The notes below the pieces were generated by a model that searched no databases, was not told where the DNA came from, and worked only from the letters and a program-made list of their open reading frames with translations. Below are positions 43,985 to 52,339 of a stretch of 64,000 nt of DNA, one piece after another. A program made the position numbers and the translations under genes. Source of the DNA: Akkermansia sp. GTDB lineage: Bacteria; Verrucomicrobiota; Verrucomicrobiia; Verrucomicrobiales; Akkermansiaceae. Every line of letters begins with the position of its first letter. Position 1 is the stretch's first letter. The stretch covers positions 48,489-112,488 of the forward strand of contig JAUNHW010000005.1 in assembly GCA_030523775.1 (NCBI GenBank), in the 5' to 3' direction.

Positions 43985-44023
43985 AACGCCGCGCAGGGTA
44001 GCAAAGGCCGCCTGAATAGTCAA
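43985..44023 (-). promoter_or_regulatory. Promoter of efp, leaderless type
   Basis: Minus strand: -35 TTGACT (44018-44023), 17-bp spacer, -10 TACCCT (43995-44000), 10 bases to ATG 43984. The -35 overlaps the stop of the GtrA gene. Confidence 0.6.
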
Positions 44024-44508
44024 GCCTTTTTCTCATCCCCGTGCGTCAAAAAGAAGCGCACCAGCAGGAAGTTCACCGGAACCACAATCACATACACCGC
44101 AAAGGGAACAATATCCTCCCCGCGCCCCAGCAGCGGGAGGGCATCCACCAGCCACGGCACCACCGCCTGCAGGCAGCGCACCATCAGCGTGCCCACTCCC
44201 AGGTACAGGAACAGGTTCAGCAGCCCGATGTGCATGCCGTAGTTCACCGCGTGGCTGAACGCAAACCCGATGCCCTTCTTCACGCTGCCGCTGGTGCGGA
44301 AGGTCCACTTGAGGGAAAGGAGGTAGTTGCCGATGAAGCTCACGGCGTAGCCGATGGAGTAGGTGACGGTGAGGGCGAGCTTGTCCTCCTCCCCCAGCCC
44401 GAAGATGCGGTTGAGCGCAATGTACACGCCCCAGTGGACAAGTGTGGCAGCCGCGCCCACCACAAAGAAGCGCGCGAACTGGCCGCCCGTCTTGTGCAAT
44501 CCCTCCAT
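44020..44508 (-). CDS. GtrA family membrane protein
   Basis: A 162-residue protein with four hydrophobic segments and the GtrA pattern (FARFFVVGAAATLVHWGVY; SFIGNYLLSLKWTF). Family members are thought to flip or handle polyprenyl-linked sugars for surface glycan decoration. It starts 6 bases after the SDR-like gene, so the two probably form an operon. Confidence 0.85.
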   Translation of the reverse strand: MEGLHKTGGQFARFFVVGAAATLVHWGVYIALNRIFGLGEEDKLALTVTYSIGYAVSFIGNYLLSLKWTFRTSGSVKKGIGFAFSHAVNYGMHIGLLNLFLYLGVGTLMVRCLQAVVPWLVDALPLLGRGEDIVPFAVYVIVVPVNFLLVRFFLTHGDEKKA

Positions 44509-44514
44509 GGCGCG

Positions 44515-45321
44515 TTACAGTTGCAGGAGCAGGTCCGGGCGGAAATAGAAGCGCAGCAGCTCAATCTGGTCCTCCTTGGTTACCTGGTAGCCGTCCTTGG
44601 GGTCCAGCCACTGGAAGGAGTGGATGGAGGTGCGGTTGGAGCCGTAGGGGTCGCCCTCCTGCGGCTCGCGCAGGCGGCCCGCCATCTCCGGTGCGATGGC
44701 CTGCACCACCTCTGCCGTGGTGAGCGGCGGTGCGGCGGGGATGATGGAGGGGATGCCCAGCGGGATGCAGCGCTCCACATCACCCATGATGCGGTCGGAA
44801 AAGTAGAACTGGTGCAGCTCGTTCGGGGCGAAGGGCAGTTTCTTGCTGCCTTTCTCCCGCTTGCCCAGCGCGGTGAGCAGCTCGCTGAACGCCTCCGGCT
44901 CGCGGCTCGCCACCTCCGGCAGGTGCACGTTGAGCACCCGCCCGTACTGCCGGTTCACCGCTTCGTACATGTCGATGCGGTTCTGCACGTACGGGTCCGC
45001 GCTTTCCTTGATGGTGGGCGTGTTCTCGTCTGCCGTGGGCTCCAGCATGTCGCACGTGGTCACAAAGATGGTGAGCTCCGGCTTGATATCCGCCAGGTGG
45101 TTGATGAGGTAGCGGGTGGCGCGCGTGTCGCCCTCCGCGTCCCGGCGCGTGGCAACGGGGCCGTTGGCCACGGCGCTGTCCAGATACACCATCGTGCGGA
45201 AACTCTTGCCGAAGGTCAGCTTGAAGTTGTCCTTGTCGATGAGGTAATCGAAATAGCGGTGGCGCGTCCAGTATTTGCCGAAGATGGTGCTGGCGCCGAG
45301 AAATGCCGTTTCCTTGCTCAT
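44515..45321 (-). CDS. SDR-like sugar-nucleotide epimerase-related protein
   Basis: A 268-residue protein with an extended-SDR-like layout: N-terminal AFLGASTIFG, a middle VTTCDMLEP in the place of the usual Ser/Thr strand, and YVQNRIDMYEAV where Tyr-x3-Lys would be (here Tyr-x3-Arg). The canonical GxxGxxG is weak. It could act in surface sugar biosynthesis with the coupled GtrA protein, or be a non-catalytic relative. Confidence 0.5.
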   Translation of the reverse strand: MSKETAFLGASTIFGKYWTRHRYFDYLIDKDNFKLTFGKSFRTMVYLDSAVANGPVATRRDAEGDTRATRYLINHLADIKPELTIFVTTCDMLEPTADENTPTIKESADPYVQNRIDMYEAVNRQYGRVLNVHLPEVASREPEAFSELLTALGKREKGSKKLPFAPNELHQFYFSDRIMGDVERCIPLGIPSIIPAAPPLTTAEVVQAIAPEMAGRLREPQEGDPYGSNRTSIHSFQWLDPKDGYQVTKEDQIELLRFYFRPDLLLQL

Positions 45322-45365
45322 AACCTGATACCAGGCATGGTACCACACCCCGCCATGCAACGCAA
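45322..45365 (-). promoter_or_regulatory. Promoter of the SDR-like/GtrA unit
   Basis: Minus strand: -35 TTGCGT (45360-45365), 17-bp spacer, -10 TACCAT (45337-45342), 15 bases to ATG 45321 with AGGTT just before it. Confidence 0.5.
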
Positions 45366-45402
45366 GCAGATTGTGCTGCGGCGGTTTCGCGGGCGCCGGC
45401 GC

Positions 45403-46728
45403 TTATTCCGTGGAGTCGTCTTCCTGCTGCAGCTGGAGTTCCGCATTGTCGAGCTTCAAGAGCCTGTTGGCGTTGGGTTGAATACCCATGTGGCGCAGTT
45501 TTTCCACTTGGGAGAGGTAGTTGCCGTTGCCGCGGGAGAGGCGGTCGTAGGCTTGGGCATAGGCTTTGTTCGCCTGGTCCAGGCGGTTCCCTACATCCGT
45601 GAAGGCTTGCTGGAAGAGGGCGAATTTTTCATAGAGCTTCTGGCCCTGGTCCACGATTTTCTGGATGCCCTCCACGCGGGTTTCGTTCTGCCACAGGTTG
45701 TAGGCGAGCTGCAGCGCCATCATCAGGTTGTTGGGGCTTACAATGAGCACGTGCTTGCGGTAGGCATCGTGCGCGAGCTGCGGTTGCGCCTGCAGCGCGG
45801 CTATGTAGCCGGGCTCGTTAGGGATGAACATCAGCACATGGCCTATGCTGTCCTGCACCAGGTGGGAGTAGTCCTTGGCGGCCAGCTCGTCCACATGCTT
45901 GCGCACGGAGGCCACGTGCTCCTTGAGCGCGGCGGCGCGCTCGGTGTCGTCTGCCGCGGCGGCATAGCGGCTGTATGCGGTGAGTGAGACCTTGGAATCG
46001 ATGATGATGCTGCGCTCGTGGGGGAAGCGCACCACCACGTCCGGGCGGCGCGCCCTGTTCTCCTCGTCGCGCACCACCTCCTGTATCTCGTAGTGCTTGC
46101 CGCGCTGCAGTCCGCTGTCCTCCAGCATCTGCTCCAGAATCATCTCCCCCCAGTCGCCCTGCACCTTGCTGTCGCCCTTGAGGGCCTTGGTGAGGTTCAC
46201 GGCATCCGTGCCGATTTGGCGGGTCTGCTCCATCATCTGGCGGATGGTTTCATTGAGGGTGGCCTTGTTCTTGGCCTCGGCCTCGCGCGCGGCGGCCACG
46301 GCCTCTCCCAGCCCCTTGAGCTGCTCCTTGAGGGGATTGACAATGGCGCTCATCTTCTCCTCGTTTGTTTTCTTGAGCTCCCTGCTGCGTTCGGAAAGAG
46401 TTTCCGTGGCCAGGGTGCGGAACTGTTCCAGTAGGGCCTTGCGGCTTTCGTTCCAGCGGCTTTCCTGTTCCTGCTTCTCGCGGGCGTGGGAGGCCTCCAG
46501 CTGCGCGAGCTCCTGCTTGTGGTGCGCGCATTCCTGGTCCAGCAGCAGCTTGGCGTGGCTGGTTTCCTGGGCGTGCCGCTCTTTCAGGAATTCCTGCTGC
46601 TGCACGGCGCATGCGGCATCCTGGCGCCATTTGGCGGCCTTGCGGGCGGCGAGAATCCAGGCGACAAGGAAACAGAGCGCAAGCGCGCCCGCGGCAACAA
46701 GGAGTATCTGTTCTGTGGTCATGTTCAT
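45403..46728 (-). CDS. rmuC: DNA recombination protein RmuC
   Basis: A 441-residue protein: N-terminal membrane anchor (about 5-27), a long coiled coil (about 30-160), and the RmuC nuclease-like domain with QGDWGEMILEQML, RPDVVVRFP and IIDSKVSLTAY (a PD-(D/E)xK-like core), then VLMFIPNEPGY. It is thought to limit DNA inversions at short inverted repeats. Confidence 0.93.
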   Translation of the reverse strand: MNMTTEQILLVAAGALALCFLVAWILAARKAAKWRQDAACAVQQQEFLKERHAQETSHAKLLLDQECAHHKQELAQLEASHAREKQEQESRWNESRKALLEQFRTLATETLSERSRELKKTNEEKMSAIVNPLKEQLKGLGEAVAAAREAEAKNKATLNETIRQMMEQTRQIGTDAVNLTKALKGDSKVQGDWGEMILEQMLEDSGLQRGKHYEIQEVVRDEENRARRPDVVVRFPHERSIIIDSKVSLTAYSRYAAAADDTERAAALKEHVASVRKHVDELAAKDYSHLVQDSIGHVLMFIPNEPGYIAALQAQPQLAHDAYRKHVLIVSPNNLMMALQLAYNLWQNETRVEGIQKIVDQGQKLYEKFALFQQAFTDVGNRLDQANKAYAQAYDRLSRGNGNYLSQVEKLRHMGIQPNANRLLKLDNAELQLQQEDDSTE

Positions 46729-46745
46729 ACGGTAATTGTGCCTTC

Positions 46746-46774
46746 ACGGTAGCACACGCACGGCCGAATGTCAA
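46746..46774 (-). promoter_or_regulatory. Promoter of rmuC
   Basis: Minus strand: -35 TTGACA (46769-46774), 17-bp spacer, -10 TACCGT (46746-46751), 17 bases to ATG 46728, giving a leader of about 10 nt. Confidence 0.6.
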
Positions 46775-47901
46775 GGAAACGGGGGAGGCTCCGCCTCCGC
46801 GTATTTCCCGCCGGGTTGCGCCTGGATGCGGCGGCGCACCTGCAGGCGCATCAGCAGGGGTGTCACTTCCCCCGCAGGCATGCCCAGCGCGGTGCAGAGG
46901 GCGTCCAGCGTGTCGTGCCCGGCGCGCAGCGCGGCCAGCAGCTGCCCCTCCGGGGAGTCGGCTAGCTCTGCGGGGTCCGGCGCGTTGGTGAAGAGCTCCA
47001 TCTGGCGCGGGGCGCTCCAGCCCATGTCGTCGATGAGTTCAGCGGCGGAGGTGCAGAGGATGGCGCCGTCGCGTATCAGGGCGTGGCAGCCGGCGGAGGA
47101 GGTTTGTGTGACGGCGCCGGGCACGGCGAAGACGTTGCCGCCGTAGTTGGAGCCGGCGAGGTGTGCGGTGTGGAGGGCGCCGCTGTGGTTGGGGGCTTCC
47201 ACCACCAGGGTGGCGCGGCTCCAGGCGGCCACAATGCGGTTGCGCTGGGGGAAGGTGTTGCGGTTGGGGCGCAGGAAGAGCGGGAACTCGCTCACCAGCG
47301 CGCCGTGGCCGTCCAGGATGCGTTCCACCAGCTCCGCGTTTTCCGGCGGGTAGAGCTCTGCCAGGCCGAACCCCGCCACGGCTATGGTGCGGCCCCCGGC
47401 ATCCAGCGCGCCGGTGTGCGCGGCGGTGTCGATCCCTCGCGCCAGGCCGGAGATGACGGTGCAGCCTGCATCCGCCAGCTCCCTGCCGAATTTGCGTGCC
47501 ACGGTGATGCCGTACGGGGTGGCGCGGCGCGTGCCCACAATGGCCACGCCGCGCGTGCTGTCGCTCTCCTGCCACGCCCCGCGCACGTAGAGCACCACGG
47601 GCGGGTCTGCCATGCGGCGCAGGGCGGTGGGGTAGTCTGCATCCATGAGCGTGACCAGGCGCACGCCCATCTGCTCTGCGGCATCCATCTCCGCGCGGGC
47701 GTTCGTGCAGCTTTGCCAGTCTGCAATGGCGGCTGCCTGGGCGGGGCCAATGCGCGGCACCTGCTGCAGCATGGCGGTGGGTGCGGCCAGCACCAGTTCC
47801 GCGGAGCCGAAGTGCTCCAGCAGGCTCTGGATGCGGATGGAACCCAGCCCCGGAATGAGGTTGAGGGTAACGAGCGCCTCCCTGGGGGTGAGTTCCCGCA
47901 T
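46771..47901 (-). CDS. dprA: DNA-processing protein DprA
   Basis: A 376-residue protein that loads RecA on incoming single-stranded DNA during natural transformation. An N-terminal SAM/HhH-like part (NLIPGLGSIRIQSLLEHFG) precedes the Rossmann-fold core: VAIVGTRRATPYG, ISGLARGIDTAAH, YPPEN, SEFPLFLRPNRNTFPQRNRIVA and LVVEAPNHSGAL. A C-terminal winged-helix (about 315-370) is present. It starts 2 bases after nadC. Confidence 0.95.
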   Translation of the reverse strand: MRELTPREALVTLNLIPGLGSIRIQSLLEHFGSAELVLAAPTAMLQQVPRIGPAQAAAIADWQSCTNARAEMDAAEQMGVRLVTLMDADYPTALRRMADPPVVLYVRGAWQESDSTRGVAIVGTRRATPYGITVARKFGRELADAGCTVISGLARGIDTAAHTGALDAGGRTIAVAGFGLAELYPPENAELVERILDGHGALVSEFPLFLRPNRNTFPQRNRIVAAWSRATLVVEAPNHSGALHTAHLAGSNYGGNVFAVPGAVTQTSSAGCHALIRDGAILCTSAAELIDDMGWSAPRQMELFTNAPDPAELADSPEGQLLAALRAGHDTLDALCTALGMPAGEVTPLLMRLQVRRRIQAQPGGKYAEAEPPPFP

Positions 47902-47903
47902 GT

Positions 47904-48770
47904 TCAGCGTTCCACCGTGAAGTCCAGCCCCAAATCCAGGGAGGGCACGGAGTGCGTGAGACACCCGAAGCTCATGAAGTCCACCCCGGTTTCCGCCGCG
48001 GCGGGGGCGGTGGCCAGCGTGAGCCCGCCGGAGGCCTCGAAGTACGGCTTGGCGGCGCTGCCGCGCATTTCAACCGCGCGGCGCATGTCATCGTTGCTCA
48101 TGTTGTCCAGCAGGATGTAGTCCACCCCGGTGAGCTTGAGAAAGGCTTCCACCTGCTGCAGGTTGTCGGCCTCCAGCTCCACCTCCACGCCGGGTTTCTC
48201 GCGGCGCAGGCGCTCGATGCATGCCTGCAGGTGCGCGGTGTCGCCATCCGTCATCAGGTGGTTGTCTTTCACCATGGCGCGGTCGTAGAGTCCCAGGCGG
48301 TGGTTGTTGCCGCCGCCGTGCACCACCGCCGCCTTTTCCAGCAGGCGGTAGCCTGGCGTGGTCTTGCGGGTGTCCAGCAGCCGGCACTTGGTGTGGGCTA
48401 TGGCTTTCACGTAGCGGCGCGTCATGGTGGCCACGCCGGAGAGGCGCTGGATGAAGTTCAGCGCGGTGCGTTCCGCCCCCAGGATGGATTGCGCCTTGCC
48501 CTCGATCATCATCACGATGGCGTCCGGCGACACTTCGTCGCCATCGTGCAGGTACACCTCCACGCGCAGGGTGGGGTCCACCGCCTTGAACACGGCCTTG
48601 GCCACCTCCACGCCGGAAACCACGCCTGCCGTGCGCGGGCGCAGCAGCGCGCGCGCCTGCAGGTCTGCGGGCACAAAGTAGGTGGATGTCACATCGCCAT
48701 CGCCGAAATCCTCGTCCAGCGCCAGCCGTATCAGCGCTTCCACATTGTCGGAAACCTTGGTGTTGCTCAT
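47904..48770 (-). CDS. nadC: Nicotinate-nucleotide pyrophosphorylase NadC
   Basis: A 288-residue quinolinate phosphoribosyltransferase of NAD synthesis. Family motifs: EDFGDGDVTS near the start, LNFIQRLSGVAT, DTRKTTPGYR, KAAVVHGGGNNHRLGLYD and VKDNHL. Start MSNTKVSD (48770) is set by the promoter. It is the first gene of a unit with dprA. Confidence 0.96.
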   Translation of the reverse strand: MSNTKVSDNVEALIRLALDEDFGDGDVTSTYFVPADLQARALLRPRTAGVVSGVEVAKAVFKAVDPTLRVEVYLHDGDEVSPDAIVMMIEGKAQSILGAERTALNFIQRLSGVATMTRRYVKAIAHTKCRLLDTRKTTPGYRLLEKAAVVHGGGNNHRLGLYDRAMVKDNHLMTDGDTAHLQACIERLRREKPGVEVELEADNLQQVEAFLKLTGVDYILLDNMSNDDMRRAVEMRGSAAKPYFEASGGLTLATAPAAAETGVDFMSFGCLTHSVPSLDLGLDFTVER

Positions 48771-48805
48771 GCCCCCATGATAGATGAGCCCTGCGGTATT
48801 GTCAA
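48771..48805 (-). promoter_or_regulatory. Promoter of nadC, leaderless type
   Basis: Minus strand: perfect -35 TTGACA (48800-48805), 17-bp spacer, -10 TATCAT (48777-48782), 6 bases to ATG 48770. Confidence 0.78.
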
Positions 48806-48819
48806 TGTGCAATGAACAG

Positions 48820-48839
48820 CGCGCCCCCGTTGGGGCGCG
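48820..48839 (-). terminator. Hairpin after the membrane-anchored protein gene
   Basis: An 8-bp stem CGCGCCCC/GGGGCGCG with a 4-nt loop, just past the stop at 48846. No U-tract. Confidence 0.5.
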
Positions 48840-48845
48840 TGTGAA

Positions 48846-49865
48846 TCAGGCGGCGTCTATTTTCTCCTCTTTCGGCTGCTCTTTTTCAGGCGCGGGCGGG
48901 AGGGTGATTTCCATGAGCGGATCACCGAAGATTTGCTTGAAGACCGGGCCGTTCACGAAATCGAGCAGCTTCTGCGAGCCGAAGGCGTGCTCGTCCTTGA
49001 AGCGCTGCAGCAGGGGAGTGAGCTTCTGCGCGTTGATGCGGGCGGTGTACGCGGCATCTCCCCAGCATTCCGGCCACGGTTTCTCCGTATCGGCAAAGGT
49101 ATCCACAAGCTCCCGGCCGCGGGCCTCCAGCCGGGGCGTCAGGTATTCCGCCAGGCCCTTGCGGTCTATGGCGGCCAGCTGGTAGAGGAAGCGCGTGAGC
49201 TCGCGCTCGCAGGTGTTGCCGCAGAAGCGCTCCGGCAGGCCGCTGGGCTGTGCGGAAACCACGCCCGCCGGGGTCATGCCCCTGGTGTAGAGCGGGCTGA
49301 GATGCGGCTCCACCAGGTCCATGGCGTTGTCCAGGTAGTCCGCCACCACCTGCTGTGCGGCGATGCTGCGTACCTGTCTGCCCCAGCAGCTCGGCGTGAC
49401 CGTGAGCTCGCAGAGGAGCATGATTTCCCGCTGGGTGTGCACCTTGCCGTTGGGCAGGCGCATGGTGTGGAAACCATCGTTGAAAACGATGAAGCGCGCC
49501 TGCAGCTGGCAGCGCGGGGTGGTGAGGCGCATCTGCGGCAGGTCTCCGTCCACCACGGCCATGCCGTTGTGCACCTTGAAGCGCAGCGTCCATTCCGGGT
49601 TGCCCTCCAGCAGGGCAAAGGCATCCTGCCCGCCTTCATGCCAGAACACGGTGTGCGTGGGGCTCTTCTTGAACGCCCAGCGGTACTCCACCTCCATTTC
49701 CGCCCGGTCCTCCCCGTTCTGCGCGCCCAGCGCCTCCTGCAGCGGCACGGGCTCCACTCCCCACTCAACCACGTCCGGCACCAGTGCGGGACGGAACGCC
49801 AGGGCCGCCATCCCGAGCACTCCCAGGATGACGATCACCAGACTCCGCACATGCCAGCGTTTCAT
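48846..49865 (-). CDS. Membrane-anchored protein, function unknown
   Basis: A 339-residue protein with one N-terminal transmembrane segment (about 8-28) and a large periplasmic part. The C-terminal 20 residues are Pro/Glu/Lys-rich. No family recognised. Transcribed alone from a strong promoter. Confidence 0.7.
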   Translation of the reverse strand: MKRWHVRSLVIVILGVLGMAALAFRPALVPDVVEWGVEPVPLQEALGAQNGEDRAEMEVEYRWAFKKSPTHTVFWHEGGQDAFALLEGNPEWTLRFKVHNGMAVVDGDLPQMRLTTPRCQLQARFIVFNDGFHTMRLPNGKVHTQREIMLLCELTVTPSCWGRQVRSIAAQQVVADYLDNAMDLVEPHLSPLYTRGMTPAGVVSAQPSGLPERFCGNTCERELTRFLYQLAAIDRKGLAEYLTPRLEARGRELVDTFADTEKPWPECWGDAAYTARINAQKLTPLLQRFKDEHAFGSQKLLDFVNGPVFKQIFGDPLMEITLPPAPEKEQPKEEKIDAA

Positions 49866-49903
49866 ACCTGCGCATTATATCCGAAGGCGCGTCCCTCTGG
49901 CAA
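49866..49903 (-). promoter_or_regulatory. Promoter of the gene at 48846-49865, leaderless type
   Basis: Minus strand: -35 TTGCCA (49898-49903), 18-bp spacer, perfect -10 TATAAT (49874-49879), 8 bases to ATG 49865. Confidence 0.75.
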
Positions 49904-49917
49904 GGCGCAATTTCCCG

Positions 49918-50832
49918 TTACCGCGCGGCGTGCGCCAGGGCGTAGAGAACGGCCTTCTGGGCGTGGAGACGGTTTTCCGCCTCGGTGAAGATGATGTCGG
50001 CGTTGGCTTCCAGCACCTCGTTGGTGATTTCGTATCCGCGGTAGGCGGGGAGGCAGTGGAAGACGCTGGCGTTGGGTGCGGCCAGGCTCATGAGCTGCTT
50101 GTTCACCTGGTAGGGGAAGAAGGCCTTTTCCTTGGTGCCCTTTTCCGCCTCCTGTCCCATGGAAATCCAGGTGTCCGTGTTCACCACGGTGCAGCCGCGC
50201 ACGCCTTCCTCCGGGTCTGTGGTGCAGATGATGTTGGGGCAGTCTAGCTCCTGCAGCACGTGGGGCTTGGGCAGGGCCTGCTCCGGCCCCGCCAGCACCA
50301 GGGTGAAGCCCAGGTGCTTGGCCGCCCACATCCAGGAGCGGCCCATGTTGTTGTCCACATCCCCGAAAAACGCTATGCGCATATCCTTCCACGCGCCCAC
50401 GCCGTAGCGCTCCTCGATGGTGAGCAGGTCCGCCAGTATCTGGCAGGGGTGCTCGCGGTCGGTGAGGGCGTTGATGGTGGGCAGCCCGGAGAGCTGGGCG
50501 AATTCCTCCAGCTCCTCCTGCGCATAGGTGCGGATGATGGCGCCGTGGATCATGCGGCCCAGCACGCGGGCGGTGTCGCGTATCGGTTCGCCGCGGCCCA
50601 GTTGGATGTCGCGCACGGAAAGGAACATGGGGCGGCCGCCCAGCTCGCTCACCCCCACCTCGAAGGAGACGCGGGTGCGGGTGGACGACTTGGAGAAGAT
50701 GAGCGCCCAGGTTTGGTTTGCCAGCGGCAGCTCGCGGTGCATGCCGCGCTCCGCCTTCAGGCGGTGGCCCAGGGCCAGCAGCTCCTTCATCTCCTCGGCC
50801 GTCAACTCCTCTATGGAAAGCAGGTTCTTCAT
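49918..50832 (-). CDS. argF: Ornithine carbamoyltransferase
   Basis: A 304-residue enzyme of arginine synthesis forming citrulline. Carbamoyl-phosphate site SKSSTRTRVSFE, HPCQ loop and catalytic FHCLPAYRG are intact. A TACAAT box (50849-50854) lies 16 bases before the ATG, with no clear -35. The broken argD lies upstream on the same strand. Confidence 0.95.
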   Translation of the reverse strand: MKNLLSIEELTAEEMKELLALGHRLKAERGMHRELPLANQTWALIFSKSSTRTRVSFEVGVSELGGRPMFLSVRDIQLGRGEPIRDTARVLGRMIHGAIIRTYAQEELEEFAQLSGLPTINALTDREHPCQILADLLTIEERYGVGAWKDMRIAFFGDVDNNMGRSWMWAAKHLGFTLVLAGPEQALPKPHVLQELDCPNIICTTDPEEGVRGCTVVNTDTWISMGQEAEKGTKEKAFFPYQVNKQLMSLAAPNASVFHCLPAYRGYEITNEVLEANADIIFTEAENRLHAQKAVLYALAHAAR

Positions 50833-51227
50833 CTCTCGAATCGTTTTTATTGTACGTCCCGCGCGGGAAGCCCGCAGATTACCACCATCCCCCGCTTTTG
50901 TAAAGCACCAAAATCACGCCTTGCCTGCACATGGCCCGCGGCTACGGTTCCCCCATCATCAAAGCCGGCCCCCGCAGCCCCAGCGGAGGGGACGGCCTTT
51001 GATATACTACCGTAGGTAGTATTTATTTCTTTATTGTTATGTAAGGGGCTATATAGGGGGCTATCCGTTCCCGCAGTGGCGGGCATTGCGGGCTGTCTGC
51101 GCCGGCGGCGCGCCAGCCCCCCGCAGCCGGCCGTGGTGCGCAGTGAAATTCCGGTTTCTCCAACGTCCGTGTATGTCATTCGACTCATCGTTCGGGCAGG
51201 ATAGCCTGCAGCACGGTCTTGTGCATC
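50833..51227. other. Non-coding region between argF and the broken argD
   Basis: No gene is supported. It contains a long imperfect hairpin (50958-51003, arms ATCAAAG/CTTTGAT and GC-rich inner stems) directly followed by a 19-bp palindrome ATACTACC-GTA-GGTAGTAT (51004-51022) and an AT-rich stretch (51020-51060). It could be the argF leader or a remnant. Confidence 0.5.
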
Positions 51228-51277
51228 AAAAAAACGCCGCCCGCAGCAGCAACCCGCCGCGGGTTGCTGCCGCGGCG
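51228..51277 (-). terminator. Rho-independent terminator after the argD remnant
   Basis: A perfect 11-bp stem (51246-51256 with 51260-51270) extended by CGCCGC/GCGGCG (51235-51240 with 51272-51277), followed on the minus strand by seven U (51228-51234). Confidence 0.9.
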
Positions 51278-51284
51278 GAGCGGT

Positions 51285-51602
51285 TTATTGTGCGGCGGGG
51301 TGGCGGTGGCCGAAGCGGCGTGCCACCTTGATGATGCCGTCGTTGGACTCCGCGCCGCTGTTGGAGAAGAACACGCGGCCGGGAATGCCGTACAGGTTGG
51401 AGCAGTGCATCAGCTTGCGCGCCTGCGTGCACAGCGCCTCCACCACCACGGGGTTGGCGTGTCCCAGGCAGCACGTGGCTATGCCCGCGCAGAAATCCAC
51501 ATAGCGCCGCCCCTCCGTGTCGAACAGGTACAATCCCTCGCCGCGCTCCATGTCCATGGGCGCCCGCCCGTACGTTGCCAATACATGCGCGTATTCCGTA
51601 AC
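51285..51602 (-). pseudogene. argD: Acetylornithine aminotransferase remnant (argD-like)
   Basis: The frame reads TEYAHVLATYGRAP, then GEGLYLFDTEGRRYVDF, LGHANPVVVEAL and VFFSNSGAESNDGIIKVARR, the N-terminal quarter of an acetylornithine/class III aminotransferase. It lacks about 17 residues between NLYGIP and GRVFF compared with the family, and stops at 51285 before the PLP lysine domain. The expected start codon position is GTT (51600-51602), placed 6 bases after an intact TAGATT box. A real terminator follows, so the 3' part was deleted. It cannot encode an active enzyme. Confidence 0.8.
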
Positions 51603-51608
51603 GCCGAC

Positions 51609-51637
51609 AATCTACACCCCGCGGCGCGTGGTGTCAA
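51609..51637 (-). promoter_or_regulatory. Promoter left at the broken argD
   Basis: Minus strand: -35 TTGACA (51632-51637), 17-bp spacer, -10 TAGATT (51609-51614), 6 bases to a GTT where the start codon should be. Confidence 0.65.
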
Positions 51638-51657
51638 GGGCGGATTGGCTTGGGGGC

Positions 51658-51699
51658 GATTGAGGATTTGGGATTTCGGATTTAAGATTTGGGATTTGT
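51658..51699. repeat. Degenerate heptamer array, unit GATTTGG
   Basis: Six 7-bp units: GATTGAG, GATTTGG, GATTTCG, GATTTAA, GATTTGG, GATTTGT. Placed upstream of the argD promoter. Confidence 0.8.
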
Positions 51700-51841
51700 C
51701 TGGGTGCGGGGGGTGAGTGCTGCGGCAAGGGTGATTGGCATAGCACGCCAACACCACCAAACAAAGGCCAGCCTCCCACGCTCCACGCGCATGCGGGGTG
51801 CTACCTTGCAAAACGAATGGCGAAGCGGTTGAACTTGCCCC

Positions 51842-52294
51842 TTACTTTGTGTTTTCGTCTACCAGCTTCAAAAGTTTATCCACACACGTGTTCTGCTTTG
51901 TGTGGTGGGCGCTGAAAGAAATGATTTCTCGACCTGTCTGATTGTCGATGATGCTGGCATCAAAGTTAAGGATTGGTTGTCCGGTAAAGACATCGTTATC
52001 ATATTTGTACCATTCGTAATCGAAGCCGTAGCGGGCGGTTCCCGGATGAGACACGGATTGGCCGTCTCCTTTATCCTCGCGAACTGACAGCGATCTTGAA
52101 ACAATAATCCAACCACGCTGTCGCAGGCCTGCTTTGAGAGGTGTGAGAATTCCGCCGCGCCCTGTTGTTATAGAGATTGTCTTCTGTGATGCATCGATGA
52201 CCCCATCGACGGAACTTGTGCTGCTGGAACAGGAAGGGATGATGATAGCCGCGGTGATGGCGGCGGCGAAGGAGAAGATTGGTTCCTTGTTCAT
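51842..52294 (-). CDS. Small lipoprotein, function unknown
   Basis: A 150-residue protein with signal and lipobox-like IPSC (Cys22) followed by a Ser-rich linker. The mature domain includes GWIIVSRSLSV and ILNFDASIIDNQTGREIISF, which suggest a small alpha/beta periplasmic fold, but no family is recognised. The gene is AT-richer than its surroundings. Start MNKEPIF is set 8 bases after TAGAGT. Confidence 0.7.
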   Translation of the reverse strand: MNKEPIFSFAAAITAAIIIPSCSSSTSSVDGVIDASQKTISITTGRGGILTPLKAGLRQRGWIIVSRSLSVREDKGDGQSVSHPGTARYGFDYEWYKYDNDVFTGQPILNFDASIIDNQTGREIISFSAHHTKQNTCVDKLLKLVDENTK

Positions 52295-52331
52295 ACGTGA
52301 GAACTCTATCATAAAGAGTGTTTCACTGCAA
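52295..52331 (-). promoter_or_regulatory. Promoter of the lipoprotein gene, leaderless type
   Basis: Minus strand: -35 TTGCAG (52326-52331), 17-bp spacer, -10 TAGAGT (52303-52308), 8 bases to ATG 52294. Confidence 0.65.
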
Positions 52332-52339
52332 TTATTTTT

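Noticed and set aside
51479..51811. Open frame upstream of the argD remnant on the minus strand
   Set aside because: It runs through the heptamer array (repeated SQILN-type residues) and is not a real protein.
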